Notes: a model not told the origin generated them from the sequence alone. A DNA stretch of 64,000 bases from Arachnopeziza araneosa (GCA_003988855.1 QYAI01000025.1:1-64000), one strand, 5' to 3'; shown: positions 1 through 10,838, numbered from the stretch's first letter. A program made the numbers and translations.

Positions 1-10
1 CAATCAATAG

Positions 11-1110
11 TCAATCAATAGTTCTATCGATAGTCTTGTCGATAGTTCTGAAGATCGCTCTGCTGATCTTCATCCCTTCCATCAAAGAAGTCAGCTTCGG
101 GTGCTGCCTTAGTTCCTGCCTAGGTTCTAACTGCCGGGTCCAACCCGTGACAGTAGGTTCGAGCGAGTTGGTGACAGAATTGGTGCAGCTATTAGAGTTG
201 TCTTCTTTGCTAGAGATCGAGACCTTTGAGAAGTAATTTTCCATGTAAATATATCTTCAGATATTCGTCCAAGACCTTTTACTTCTTTCTAGAGTTTGTC
301 AAAGAGTCTTGACTTGCGATCTTCAAGAGCCCCAGGTCTTCTTCTCCTTTGCGAACTTTTGCTAATGTAGCTATTTACTTCGTCAGTTGGACTTTTTTTT
401 TAAAAAATAATCTATGGACTTAAAACAACGCAATCCGCACTCACGCACTCACAAATTGTCACTTATTCTCGAGAGCCGTCTTGCGCTGATATCGGCTTCT
501 TTTCTTTCTTACAACGAAGCTGAGGAATTGCCCTTATTATAAAGCCTTTCTCATCTATATTGTAGATATCTTGAGTCTCGATCTTATACCCGGCAACCGT
601 ACGTTCGAATAAGTCGAAGAAGTGTTTGAAGGTATCGTAGTCTTCTGCGAACTATCGATTCTTGTCGAGAGAAGAAGTAAACTTCGATTTCAGATCAAGG
701 AACCGTTTTAAGAAAGATAATACCTAGTTTTTGCCAAGAGGATTGCGTAGTATATCTTCTCCTTGAGCTTCAAGAAGCTCTTCCGCTATCTTTCGAAGCT
801 GGCAAATTCGAGCTGGAGCTTCCCAAGATTCAAGTTGCAAGCAATATTCTTCTAAGACCTTCTCTAGAGCTGGTGAGAGTCGCTGGCGTGATTCAGCATA
901 CTCTTTTCTTGTACTGCAACCACGATTTAATCGATTCCGAACTGTCTTCTATCGTACATCGAACTGCTTACTTATAAGTCGAATTGAAGGTATTATATTC
1001 TCTTCTTTTTGCCTCAAATACTCGTTTACCGCATCTTCAATTCGAGCTAACAATGGACGCTCTCCAGGCTCGAGTTGCTGCTTTTTTGGTCGACTTATTA
1101 TTCTACACGA
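11..1110 (-). pseudogene. Degenerate pogo/Fot1-type DDE transposase remnant
   Basis: Read on the minus strand from about 1110 to 415, one frame gives a recognisable CENP-B/pogo-type transposase N-terminus. It has a helix-turn-helix region (RPKKQQLEPGERP, then AVNEYLRQKE), then GKN-stop-VLSFLKR, then the first catalytic-Asp motif YNIDEKGF near 550-575, and QDGSRE followed by TICECVSAD. In-frame stops interrupt it at about 949-951, 724-726 and 652-654, with a TAA near 465. The rest of the DDE core is missing. A short open stretch at 11-244 (KLTSLMEGMKISRAIFR) may be the C-terminal tail after an internal deletion; that link is inference. The element is dead. Terminal inverted repeats were not identified, so the true ends are unknown. 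Confidence 0.7.
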
Positions 1111-1111
1111 T

Positions 1112-1975
1112 AATATGTATCAAAAGAATCAATTTAAGCTTCGAAGCATAGGAATTAGACGTATATTGAGTACAAAAATAATGATCCTATTCTCTAAATT
1201 TTTTGCGTGGGGCATTGTCCCGTGAACCCGAGTATTTTTAGACGCGGAAGATGCGATCGAGACCGAGAATACGTCACACGTCATACTTCCAGGACGATCC
1301 CCACAGGGTCCCCAAACCCATACGATGGAACTCTTTTAGATCGAACCATTCGGTAGCTAAATCGAAACCCGGTACCATAAATCTCGGAGGTGCTGAAATG
1401 AAGTAAACCCGTGTGCCGAATACAGAGTCTCGGTCCGTAATTTCTGCGCATTTTTACCTCATATAGCATCAAATCATCGGCAACATAAAAGTTCTAATCG
1501 ATAGCTATGATAATCTCTCAACAAATCTACGTTTAAGCACATAGTTAAGAATTCTTCAAGGAGTCGAGTGACAATAGTCACCTTCTATAAGGCCTAATTG
1601 ATTAATTTTATATTTAGTAAAACCATTTGGATTACAAAAACGGAAAATCATGAGTCAAAACTCTTCAATGCTAAATCCTGACCTCGGAAAACAGGGAATA
1701 GCATTTTAATCTCCAAATAGTGCTGGCTGCACAACATATAAGTAATACTGCGTATTTTAGAGATGGAAGTCTGTGTCCGACTAGACTATTCCTATCATAC
1801 CCCGCATCAAGAGGATGACCTCGGGACAGAGGAGTTCTCAACAGAGATGCTCCCCGCTTCGTATAGCAGATGGCTGATTGGTATTAATAAGCACACTACC
1901 TCCTACAATATGGTACTCTTCCTCTGTGATCTTTACCCGTCTATTGCGAGAAACTACATCGATTCTAGTTACAAA
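1112..1975. other. AT-rich intergenic stretch between transposon remnant and ADH
   Basis: No coding signature was found. An open frame runs in frame into the ADH start from about 1763 (first 71 codons), but it has no family resemblance and precedes the well-placed ATG at 1976, so it is treated as 5' flanking sequence. The upstream half is AT-rich and may belong to the decayed transposon. Confidence 0.5.
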
Positions 1976-4043
1976 ATGACAGAAACAGCACAGAAAGTGT
2001 TCGACATCCCGAGGAAGTACAAGGCAGTCGTGTATGACAAGCCTGGAACGATCTCAACAAAGATCGTGGAACTTGACACTCCAGAGCCTGGTGCAGGAGA
2101 GGTTCTGGTTCGACTGTAAGGATCATGGTGATTAACTTTGAAGTTGACTAAACCACAGCTGGTAGGACACATAGTGGAGTTTGTCATTCCGATATGGTTC
2201 GTGGACTTCATTATCCTACTCAATTTCTTGTGTTTAATACAAGTCCAATGAATTTATCAGCTTTTGATTGTTTCTGTTTCTTTGGGATCCCAATTAATGA
2301 TATCGGACAGGGAGTCATGGAGAACACATGGCGAGGATGTGAGTTCTTAACCGCTCTCCAAATTGTAAAATAAAATGACTCAAAAACAGTGCCTTATCCA
2401 ACCCAATCGGGCCAAATTGGTGGGCACGAAGGAGTCGGAATTGTCCAAAAATTAGGCCCAGGGTCTGAGAACGGGCGAGTGAAGGTTGGTGACCGAGTTG
2501 GCATCAAGGTGAGTATTTTAGGAAACGCTGCAAGCAATCTCTCCTGTGATATTGAGCTGAATGGGAAAAGTGGATAGCATATGCTTGTGGTGCCTGCCCT
2601 CCTGTAAGCATCCCCGGGCTCTATCAATCCTTTGTTATTTTTGCTCCTCAAACAGAGTACTTCAGGTGATGCGCTTTCAGGACAACCGCATCTAGCGGCA
2701 TTCGATCTTCCTCACTCCCTACTACACGCTCTAAAAAGGAAAGTGCTGACTCGCCGGTGTTCCAGTGTCTAGAGGGCAAGGATGGTGTTTGTTTTGTAAG
2801 TTGGCATTGCCCCTTTCTTGCTGCCCCTTTCTTAAAGATGTATTCTGTGCAGAATCAGAAAATTTCCGGCTACTACTGTAAGTATTCAGAACGCAAAGTA
2901 GACCATTGATAGGTCAAACTACGCAAAAGCTCATCAGCCGTAAAGATCCTGGTACATTTTCGCAATACGCGCTTGCTCCGGCCAACTACGTGACACCTAT
3001 TCCTGAGACCTTGAATTCTGAGGACGCCGCTCCAATGCTGTGCGCGGGTGTAACAACGTAAGTAGCATTCAAATGATTTTAGGGGCTGTGGACTTGAAAG
3101 GTCGCATGCAAGGCCGCAGAGAAAACAGGCGAGGCTCATAAATTGCGCCAATTATAGGTATTCAGCCTTGCGAAAATCTGAGGCCAAGAGCGGTCAATGG
3201 GTTGTCATAGGTACGGTCTTGTCCGTTGTAAGGAAAAATATGTATTGGCTAATGGAACGAAGCCGGCGCTGGCGGTGGCCTCGGTAAGTACCCCTTTTTT
3301 GAGGTGTAGAGCCTCGCTAATCTGATAGGACATTTGGCATGTCAAATTGGCAGTCGTGGAATGGCTCTGAGAATTATAGGCATCGATCATGGCAGTAAGG
3401 AAAGCCTGGTAAACGATTGTGGCGCTGAAGCGTTCATCGATATCACCCAATTTGACGACAAGACGCTTGCTGCGGAAGTCAAAAAGCTCACAGGGGGTCT
3501 TGGAGCATCTGCTGTGATGTAAGATTCTCCGTTTGATCATTCTTTTGTTCTGTATTGGAAAGGATATAGTATCTCCAGGAATACATCCAGAGAAGAGCGC
3601 ATTTACTGGCGCTCATCTTTTTATACACCTGGCCATTATGTTTTGTAAAATACTAACTCCGCTGGGATCAGTGTCTGTACTGCTTCAAACAAGGCATACA
3701 GTCAAGCACTCGACTTCTTGAGATTCGGAGGCACATTGGTATGTATTACATTTGGAGTCTCCTCCAAAAATCGCTAACAAACAACAAGGTCTGCGTAGGC
3801 ATGCCAGAGGGGGATAGTGTCCCTATTGCGAAAGCTTTCCCGGCCGCACTGGTGGCCATGGAGCACAATATCAGGGGCTCAGCCGTTGGAAATCAACGAG
3901 AAGCCTTGGAAGTCCTGGATATGGCAGCTCGAGGCGTTGTCAAGACTCGAGTGAGGGTGGAGAAAATGGGCAAACTGACAGAGGTTTTTCAAGAAATGGC
4001 AGGCGGCAAGATCAATGGGAGAGTAGTCATCGACCTTCAATGA
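1976..4043 (+). CDS. Zinc-dependent alcohol dehydrogenase, 13 exons
   Basis: Medium-chain zinc ADH of the fungal Adh1/Adh3-like group (NAD-dependent interconversion of alcohols and aldehydes, normally cytosolic). Exons: 1976-2115, 2166-2196, 2311-2338, 2390-2508, 2571-2603, 2766-2795, 2853-2877, 2946-3057, 3158-3210, 3263-3283, 3329-3518, 3672-3738, 3789-4043. They total 1104 nt (367 aa) with every junction in frame. Catalytic zinc ligands are visible (GVCHSD, GGHEGVG, MLCAGVT), as are the structural zinc cluster CGACPPC...GVC and the Rossmann loop GAGGGLGH. The start at 1976 has a good context (ACAAAATGAC) and matches the usual N-terminus. Intron 2 uses a weak donor (gttcgt). Introns 5 and 11 resemble an intron in a distant gene (see findings). 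The protein looks intact; substrate cannot be told from sequence. Confidence 0.9.
2604..2765 (+). repeat. Introner-like element candidate, copy A (ADH intron 5)
   Basis: The 162-nt intron runs from gtaagcatcc to gtgttccag. Its first 69 nt match the first 69 nt of the intron at 57387-57509 with 6 mismatches by hand count, and its last 55 nt match that intron's last 52 nt with three mismatches and three single-base gaps. A segment of about 40 nt (roughly 2673-2710) is absent from the other copy. The branch-like sequence is tgctgac. The host exons are unrelated, so the shared part stops at the splice sites. Confidence 0.8.
3519..3671 (+). repeat. Possible diverged introner-like element (ADH intron 11)
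   Basis: This 153-nt intron begins gtaagattctccg and shares, in the same order, several blocks with intron 5 of the same gene: ATCA-TC-TTTGTT near the 5' end, AGTAT-TC-AGG in the first half, GCAT-TA--GGC--TC-ATCTT in the middle, and taaaata-ctaactccg near the 3' end. The middle block lies in the segment missing from the 57-kb copy. Overall identity is clearly lower than between copies A and B, so homology is plausible rather than proven. Confidence 0.45.
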
Positions 4044-5257
4044 TGCCAACCAACCAGACCTGAAAGCTCAATGCAGTAACTCTTAGGCAGATACATTTGT
4101 AGGATATGCAACGATGCCGTGGAAAGGAGAGTATAGGGCTGAAGTGGCAAAAGATCAACGAGATCAGACTCATTTTTTGTGGAGGCAGTCATGACATGTG
4201 AATGAATTTCAGCAATTAAACACCTCACTCCAGGCAGTGCTTTGACTGGGGACCAATGAATACCAAACCGGAGCTGAAATGGTCAAAGGACATGGTACTG
4301 ATAGACCACCCCACACCCTTAACGGTTTCGCCGATTATCCAACAGCACTCTTCAGACGTTGAATCTTGAAGGCGAAATGAGTCGGTGGTAAGCCATGGAT
4401 AAAGAAATAATGAGACTGTGTTCTCTCATGGACAATCGATGATTGCAAATGCTGTGCCGCAACAGCCTGTTGGTTTGGAGGCCGAAATGGTGACCACCCC
4501 TCCACTTTGCTAGGTTCTTGGCTCATCACTTGATGCGAGGTCGATGCGTGATGAGGAGCAATGGCGGTGCTGGGACACTTATTGCCACCTGCATATTGCT
4601 GCGTGTGACGACCGGAAATCAGACTCGTGCATTTGGCTAGGAAAGTCTTTGTAACCCAGGTCTGCAAACCTCCTACTGCCACTCGAGGATGGAAAGGTGG
4701 TAAAATGGGACTTGGAGTCGCAATTTAACAGAGGCAAGGACCTGAAGTATCCTAAATGACAGGTGTCAGCGACGGTGAGCAATGGATTCAGAAGGGATGG
4801 TTGTCGATGATGGTGGGATGTTGTCGGTGGAAGTGGTGGATGCTCAGAGGTTCAGCCTTGGGGGGTCGCGCTTGGTCTCGCTTGCGGCAGCCAGCCAATC
4901 CTTTACAAATCCATCCTCCCGCTTGGAGAGCCTTGTGGGATCCCTGCTCCTAACTTCCGCCAAACTTGCTGCGGCGATGATGCAGCAAGGTAAGGAGAAA
5001 GCTTCCCTTTCGCGGCCTTACGAGACTCTTCCAACAACCCTATATTGCACAAAATCCTCTCTTTCAATCCAGCCGGCCAGATGCCAGACCTTTGCTCAAG
5101 GCTCAGACCGCGGGTAAGAACCCACTGGGAAGAATCGTTTGCTAACTGAGTTTTGTGGGATTACTCGCACCAGGAAAAAACAACACTCGACATCTATTGT
5201 ATATAAGTCAAGCATGTGCCGCTATGGCATTCAAACCCCAACTGACCTCTCATCCTC
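4044..5257. other. Intergenic, ADH to SWIM-type gene
   Basis: About 1.2 kb. Only short open frames with no family resemblance occur on either strand. It presumably holds the ADH terminator and the promoter of the downstream gene; no specific element is called. Confidence 0.5.
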
Positions 5258-6691
5258 ATGTCTACTCCAATTCCAAGTTTCCAAAAGCTGGTTATTTCTC
5301 CCATTATGCAGTCAACTCGAGGTACCGCAGCTGGCTTCTCTGGGAAGGGCCAAGGGAGAGCCAAAGGCAAAGCTGTTGCTCGAGATGACGACTCGTCAGA
5401 GCCTGACGACGGCTCTGACGACGATGCTGGGGAAAGCTCCAACGATGAGGAGACTGAAATCAACGAACCCGACCACCTCTTTGCTCTCGATCATTGTCGA
5501 CAACATGGCCCCCGATATGCCTTCCAGTTAGCTTATGCACCAGTCGAGAGGTACGGTATCCGAATTCATCCAACGGAGCCCTCCGAATGCTCGTGCAACA
5601 ATCTTAACTGCGCCCACTATACATGGCTTCTGGAAGAGATTGCCCGTACCCGTAATGAGTCTCCTGTTTCTCCGCCAATCTCCCCTCACGACCAGATAAA
5701 GAGCATTGGCCTCAAAAATATTTGCGAGGAACTCCATTGGGAGATGCGTGAGGGCCATGAAGACGGAGATGATACGAAATGGCTGCTCAAAAAGGATTAC
5801 TCGGTACAATCAACACGCCGTCAGACGCGAGCTGTGGCTAGAGAGCGGATGAGAATTGTTCGAGATATCATGGCGACTTTATCTCCACTTGTTCCTGATG
5901 ATTATCGTAAAGATATATTCGAAACACTGGACGAGATTCCAGAGCACCCTCTTATTGTGCGAGACTTAGAGAGTACCTTGATTTTCCTTCTGATAAGAAA
6001 CGACGACATTTTTTACCAGTTTAGGGATCTTGTACCTCGCGACATTCGTGCTTCTGGGTTCTTCCAAAAGATGGCCATCAAAGCTCGAGAAAACTGTTCC
6101 TTACTGGACTACTATTGCGAACATGGTTCTGCTGCTGGTCAGCTACAACATGATGTCATATGGTGTGCTCAGTCTCTCGTTGATGTCGTTCAAATCATCT
6201 CTACCAACATTACTGAAAGGCAACCTCTCCATTCTGATTCACGCCGCGAAGCAGCGGCGGCCCTTGTGTCAATTCTTAGAATGGTCGTGAAGGATCATAA
6301 CTATGATGCCTATCAGAACTACAATATCCCTCGGCGCCGCCCACATGGCGAACAGTCTGTGGATCGAAATCTTTATGAACGACTTGTCGGCTCTGGAGCA
6401 TCTCCAAAGAACCCTTCTGGTGGCAATTTTATCCTTGATGTACTGCAAGACCTCCCTGAAGCACGACTCTATGTCGAGGATCTAGAGGAAGTCCATGGCC
6501 TTCTTGGAACTATCGGTTGGGGTCCTGCACCTCAAGCCTACAGAAGTAAACTAGAACGAATCATCACACAGCTTAAAGGAGAAACAGGCCCTAGCCCTAG
6601 TGCAGAAGAAGTTCCTGGACCGAGCTCGAGCTCTGCATCAATCAAGCGTGCCGCAGGTTCGATGGACAGGAAGGCCAAACGTATGAAGTAG
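5258..6691 (+). CDS. SWIM-type zinc-finger-like fungal protein
   Basis: Intronless 477-residue frame. An N-terminal basic patch (GKGQGRAKGKAVAR) is followed by a strongly acidic tract (about residues 45-75). Then CSCNNLNCAH (about residues 110-119) fits the CxCxnCxH pattern of SWIM zinc fingers, which are DNA- or protein-binding modules. The remainder is mostly helical with no recognised domain, and the C-terminus is Ser/Pro-rich and ends in a basic KRAAGSMDRKAKRMK, a possible nuclear signal. Fungal proteins with this layout are generally uncharacterised. A second in-frame Met at 5309 is an alternative start. It lies between two ADH genes, but nothing ties it functionally to them. Confidence 0.7.
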   Translation: MSTPIPSFQKLVISPIMQSTRGTAAGFSGKGQGRAKGKAVARDDDSSEPDDGSDDDAGESSNDEETEINEPDHLFALDHCRQHGPRYAFQLAYAPVERYGIRIHPTEPSECSCNNLNCAHYTWLLEEIARTRNESPVSPPISPHDQIKSIGLKNICEELHWEMREGHEDGDDTKWLLKKDYSVQSTRRQTRAVARERMRIVRDIMATLSPLVPDDYRKDIFETLDEIPEHPLIVRDLESTLIFLLIRNDDIFYQFRDLVPRDIRASGFFQKMAIKARENCSLLDYYCEHGSAAGQLQHDVIWCAQSLVDVVQIISTNITERQPLHSDSRREAAAALVSILRMVVKDHNYDAYQNYNIPRRRPHGEQSVDRNLYERLVGSGASPKNPSGGNFILDVLQDLPEARLYVEDLEEVHGLLGTIGWGPAPQAYRSKLERIITQLKGETGPSPSAEEVPGPSSSSASIKRAAGSMDRKAKRMK

Positions 6692-7047
6692 GTGCGCTGC
6701 GTGAGATTTAATTTCGGCCCTGGTGGTTGAAATAGGGTTTGTGATGTTGGGCGTTGCCCTAAATTTGTCAATCTTCAATTATGTCTCATATGTCACTACA
6801 CTGCGAGGTTTTCATGTGTATTCTTTTCCTTTTTCTGATATTTGATCTCTTTGATAGATGATTTATATTACACAATTATATCTAGGAAAAAGTTCTTGTC
6901 GTTTTCTTTTGCCTCCACCTACTAGTGTCTAGTCACGTAACTAAAAGGGCGGATAAGTCAACGATAGCAATTCTATAAATTTCAGGTCTTTCCATGTGAG
7001 CTCAACATGTTTCAATGCATCATTCATGCTCCTACTCAAACCATCTT
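6692..7047. other. Convergent intergenic region
   Basis: About 355 nt between two converging genes, AT-rich in the middle. No gene or clear repeat; it presumably contains both 3' ends. Confidence 0.5.
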
Positions 7048-8523
7048 TCAGCCCAACTTCTCTTTCTCAATCGCTTCTAAATCGATAAGAATGATAGGTT
7101 TTCCTTGCATTTTGCCCGAATGAGCAAGTTCAATGGCCTCGGGAAGCTTTTTAAGCCCTTGAAAGGCGTTTGTTTTGACCTTGATGTTGTGTTTCGCTAC
7201 GACATCCACCATTTTCTGAAGTCCTCCTCCAGAACCTATTCTCGTTAACTCTAAGGAATACAGTCAAGAAAAATTATGCCTTACAAATAAGACTACCATG
7301 AATTCGAATATCACGGAACACAATTTCGCGAAGAGGGATGGAGATGTTTGGCGGCTGGGCTATTTGGACCAGAACCCCTAAAGTCTATTGTTAGCTCGAA
7401 TGTAAAATGACAAGGTTGATAACCACCTACCATGCATCTTTGTCACAGCGGCACTCGTGGGAGCGGCTGACTCATGGTCACTAACATTCAAGGTCGCGTC
7501 TGCACCTTGGCCTTGCGTTACTTTCTTCGCCTCTTCCACAACTTTTTGCATCCCCAAGCGAGCATCAATAACCATGTCTGCACCACTTTCCTTGGCAAGA
7601 GTAAGACCCTCGTCACGAGCATCAATAGCGATGACTTGCAGTCCTAAAGCTTTGGCAAATTGTATACCGAGATGTCCTAGGCCACCGCCTCCACCCACAA
7701 TAGCGATAGTTTGGCCTGCTTTGAGGTCTACTTTAACCAGCCCTCCCCAAACTGAACCCGAGTAGAGTTAGTATTCTTCTGTTTTAATTTGTTTTCAGAG
7801 TAAAAAAAAAGGTTCATGGTGGGGTCGATTGTTCAACCAGATTGTTGAATAAGGATGTGAAGAATGTCTCACCAGTAGCCCCAGCACTGCCAAAAAAAAT
7901 TAGATTTTAGATTTGTTAACTTCTAGAGCGAGCCAAGGAGCTGGAGAGCTAAGATCCCAAGATAGTTCCTAGCTCTCATTCAACATAACAAGATAGCGAT
8001 TTTAGTATGGAAACAAGCTCACCAGGCTAGCGGAGCAGCAGACTCAAACGATATATTATCGGGTAGATGACAGCACTCCCTCGCATCCACAACTTGGTAC
8101 TCAGCAAATAATCCGTCGATTGTGATGCCTGGTGACGACCGATATTTGTGCAATATTGATTGTCTTTCTCTAGTCCAGAACAGTCCTTGCAAACCCCACA
8201 ACGGTGATACATCAAACTACAGAGCACCCGGTCACCAACTTTAAAATTTGTGACGGCTGATCCGACCTTTGCGATCGTTCCAGCACCCTCGTGGGACCCG
8301 ATGCAGGGAAGTTTGGTGCTCATTAGACCTGAGCGGACCATGCCATCGGTGTGGCAGAGCGAGGCAACTCCGACTTTGACGAGCATGTCGTACTCGAATA
8401 AATGTTTGCCTGGGGTTGGTACGGAGAGAATCTTGTAGGGCATGTTGAACTAGGGCCATCAGGATTTAAAAGATAGAGATCATAACGTTGAGTACTTACT
8501 TCTATCACCTGAGCCGCGAGCAT
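7048..8523 (-). pseudogene. Zinc alcohol dehydrogenase with one-base frameshift
   Basis: Second zinc ADH, of a different subfamily from the one at 1976. Exons in reading order: 8500-8523, 8023-8449, 7873-7886 (14 nt), 7431-7751, 7285-7377, 7048-7235. Catalytic zinc ligands are present (ASLCHTD, GSHEGAG, LACAGAT), with the structural cluster CGVCKDC...QYC and the nucleotide loop GGGGGLGH. The two halves of exon 2 are in different frames: the reading frame leaves NQYCTNIG and resumes as SSPGITIDG at about 8138-8141. The family normally has NIG(A/S)SPG here. Exons sum to 1067 nt, one short of a multiple of three, so a single base appears to be missing. Either the gene is broken or the base was lost in sequencing. 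All else (355 aa if intact) is well preserved. Confidence 0.8.
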
Positions 8524-8949
8524 GGTTTATGGTATTATAGAAGGCATCTTATTCTTTGGATTAGGAGAAATGGAATCAAATTGAAGGCTACTTTGCTCTT
8601 CTTATATCAAGAGAGGGAGGGGCAGCCAGATTTCGGAGCGGCGACAATGGATTCGGTGATAAATGTCTTTGACGTCACGGAGATATGTTTTATATCTACT
8701 GACACAGCTATCCTAGAATGTTGAAGCGTATCAAACTCTTTCAGCTTGTCATCTACTTTGCCTCGCGCAGGGAATTCCTTGTTCGTAGAGTTATTGAGTT
8801 ATTGAATCAATTGAGGAGGAGCCTCAATCTTGCCTCCCCACGTTTTGGTGTTGCCGTCCTGGCGAGAGATCCCTGCCAGGCCAGCTCCTAACCTTCCAAC
8901 CCTCGCTTCATCCCGACTCATCAACAACATCTGTTCCACCAAGACAGAC
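8524..8949. other. Divergent promoter region
   Basis: About 425 nt between the ADH (minus) and acid phosphatase (plus) starts. An open frame extends upstream of the phosphatase ATG to 8830, but it has no ATG of its own. No specific site is called. Confidence 0.45.
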
Positions 8950-10838
8950 ATGAAAGCTCAACGACCTGATCAACGGGGTTGGAAGTATAAGAGCTTGGGG
9001 AATTCAGACAATGGAACCTCTGATGCCCCCCCTAGCTCCGCGAGCAGCTTGAAGTGGAAGAAATCGGTGCTCTTCGTGATTTCAGCGGGCGTCTTGTCAT
9101 GCACTTTTGTTATGCTGTTTAATCACCTCTCAAGTCTTACCGCTCTGAGGACTACTGAAAGCTCTCCATTTCCCTCCACAAATGCATCCTCAAGCTGTGA
9201 AACATCGACTTTAGATGTCCCTCAATACTTTCAAACTACTGGTGGGCTTTGGGCTGGTCCCACGGCGACCGGGAGAGCGCCATTTTTGGCTCAGACGAAT
9301 CCTGTGTCTTTTGCTCCTACAGTCTCATATGTCCCCAATACTCCTCTCGAAACAGGAGTCCCAATCGCTGGGCAGCCAAAGAACCAGAGTATCTTTCAGC
9401 TTATGGGCCATCTCTCGTCTTATTTTCCTAACCCCAATGGTTTTGGAGTTGCGGAGTATCCGTTACCGCCAGGCGCAAGAATCGCCCAAGTTCAAGTCAG
9501 TTCTTCTATTTCGAGGTTGTGAGGTACATAGCTGATGAAATGATAGATGCTTTCAAGACATGGCTCAAGATACCCCACTATAGGAGCCAATGTTTACACA
9601 TTTGGACAGAAGGTAGCTGAACTTGCGGGGAAATTCAAGGCTACTGGACCACTTTCATTCTTAAATAGCTGGGAGTATGGGCTGGGCGCAGAGATTCTCG
9701 TCCCAAGGGGACGGCAAGAATTGTTTGACAGTGGTACTTTGCATTACTATCAGTACGCACAGCTGTATAACCCTAATAGCAAGATCATTGTCCGCACCAC
9801 CACCCAAGATAGGATGCTCAAGGTACCTCTGTCAATTTTGCATTCGTAATAATTTGCTGATGAGCGGAACAGAGTGCAGAGTACTTTATGGCTGGCTTCT
9901 TTGGTCTCGAATGGACAAATAACGCTACCATTGAAGTAATAATAGAGGACACCGGTTTCAATAACTCCCTTGCAGGTTATGATAACTGCAAAAACGCTGG
10001 TAGTTACCGTAGCCAGGGGGGCGTGAATGCAACAGATCAATGGATTGAAGTCTACCTCCAGAATGCAACCGCTAGATTTCAGGAATATGTCCCTGGACTC
10101 GATTGGACACTCACAGATACTTATGCTGCACAGACTATGTGCCCATACGAGACCGTAGCTTATGGTTACAGCGCTTTCTGTGACCTTTTCACCTACGATG
10201 AATGGGTTGGCTTCGAGTACTCTGTCGATTTAACATTCGCTGGAGGTTCCGCGTTTCAGTCTCCCACAAGCCGAGCAGTCGGCATTGGCTATGTACAAGA
10301 AACTATTGCAAGGCTTGAAAATCATACCTTAGGCTACTCGGGCTCTCAGATCAACGTCACCTTGGATAATAACACTGATACTTTTCCTTTAAACCAGTCC
10401 TTGTATTTCGACTTCAGTCACGACACCAACATCATGAGCATTCTGACTGCTTTCGGTTTCCGACAATTCAACCAACTGCTCCCCGCAACGTCTTATCCAG
10501 GTCCACATAACCTGACCGTTTCTCATCTCGAACCATTCGCCGCTCGTTTGGATATCGAGGTTATCAAGACACCACACCCTTTAAATGCTGATAGAACTTA
10601 CGATGTGAGCGGCAAAGCAGCAACATACATTCATTTTATCCTCAATCAGAGAACGTTACCACTAGGTCTCAGTTTACCAGAGTGCGGTATCGATAGATTG
10701 GATGGTTGGTGCGAGTTGGATACATTTTTGAGTATTCAGGAGAAGTCAACGGCATTGGCCAGATACGATTATTCTTGTAATGGAGATTATGAAGCTGTGC
10801 CTTATGGAGATGTTACAGATGGGGTGCCTAATAATTAG
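8950..10838 (+). CDS. Histidine acid phosphatase (phytase family), membrane-anchored
   Basis: Branch-2 histidine phosphatase hydrolysing phosphomonoesters, possibly phytate. Exons 8950-9495, 9547-9822, 9873-10838 give 595 aa. The catalytic motif LSRHGSRYPT starts exon 2 (about residues 183-192) and the proton-donor motif FSHDTN is in exon 3. Many NxT/S sites and several Cys pairs suit a secretory-pathway protein. There is no cleavable signal; instead residues about 38-62 (SVLFVISAGVLSC...) form one hydrophobic segment after a basic N-terminus, suggesting a type II anchor with the catalytic domain outside or in the lumen. The ATG at 8950 is the first in the frame. Substrate range cannot be read from the sequence. 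Confidence 0.9.

Noticed and set aside
1281..1472. 63-codon minus-strand frame near the transposon remnant
   Set aside because: No similarity to transposase or other family; AT-rich flank.
1763..1975. N-terminal extension of the first ADH
   Set aside because: In frame but unlike any ADH N-terminus; the ATG at 1976 has a better context and the expected length.
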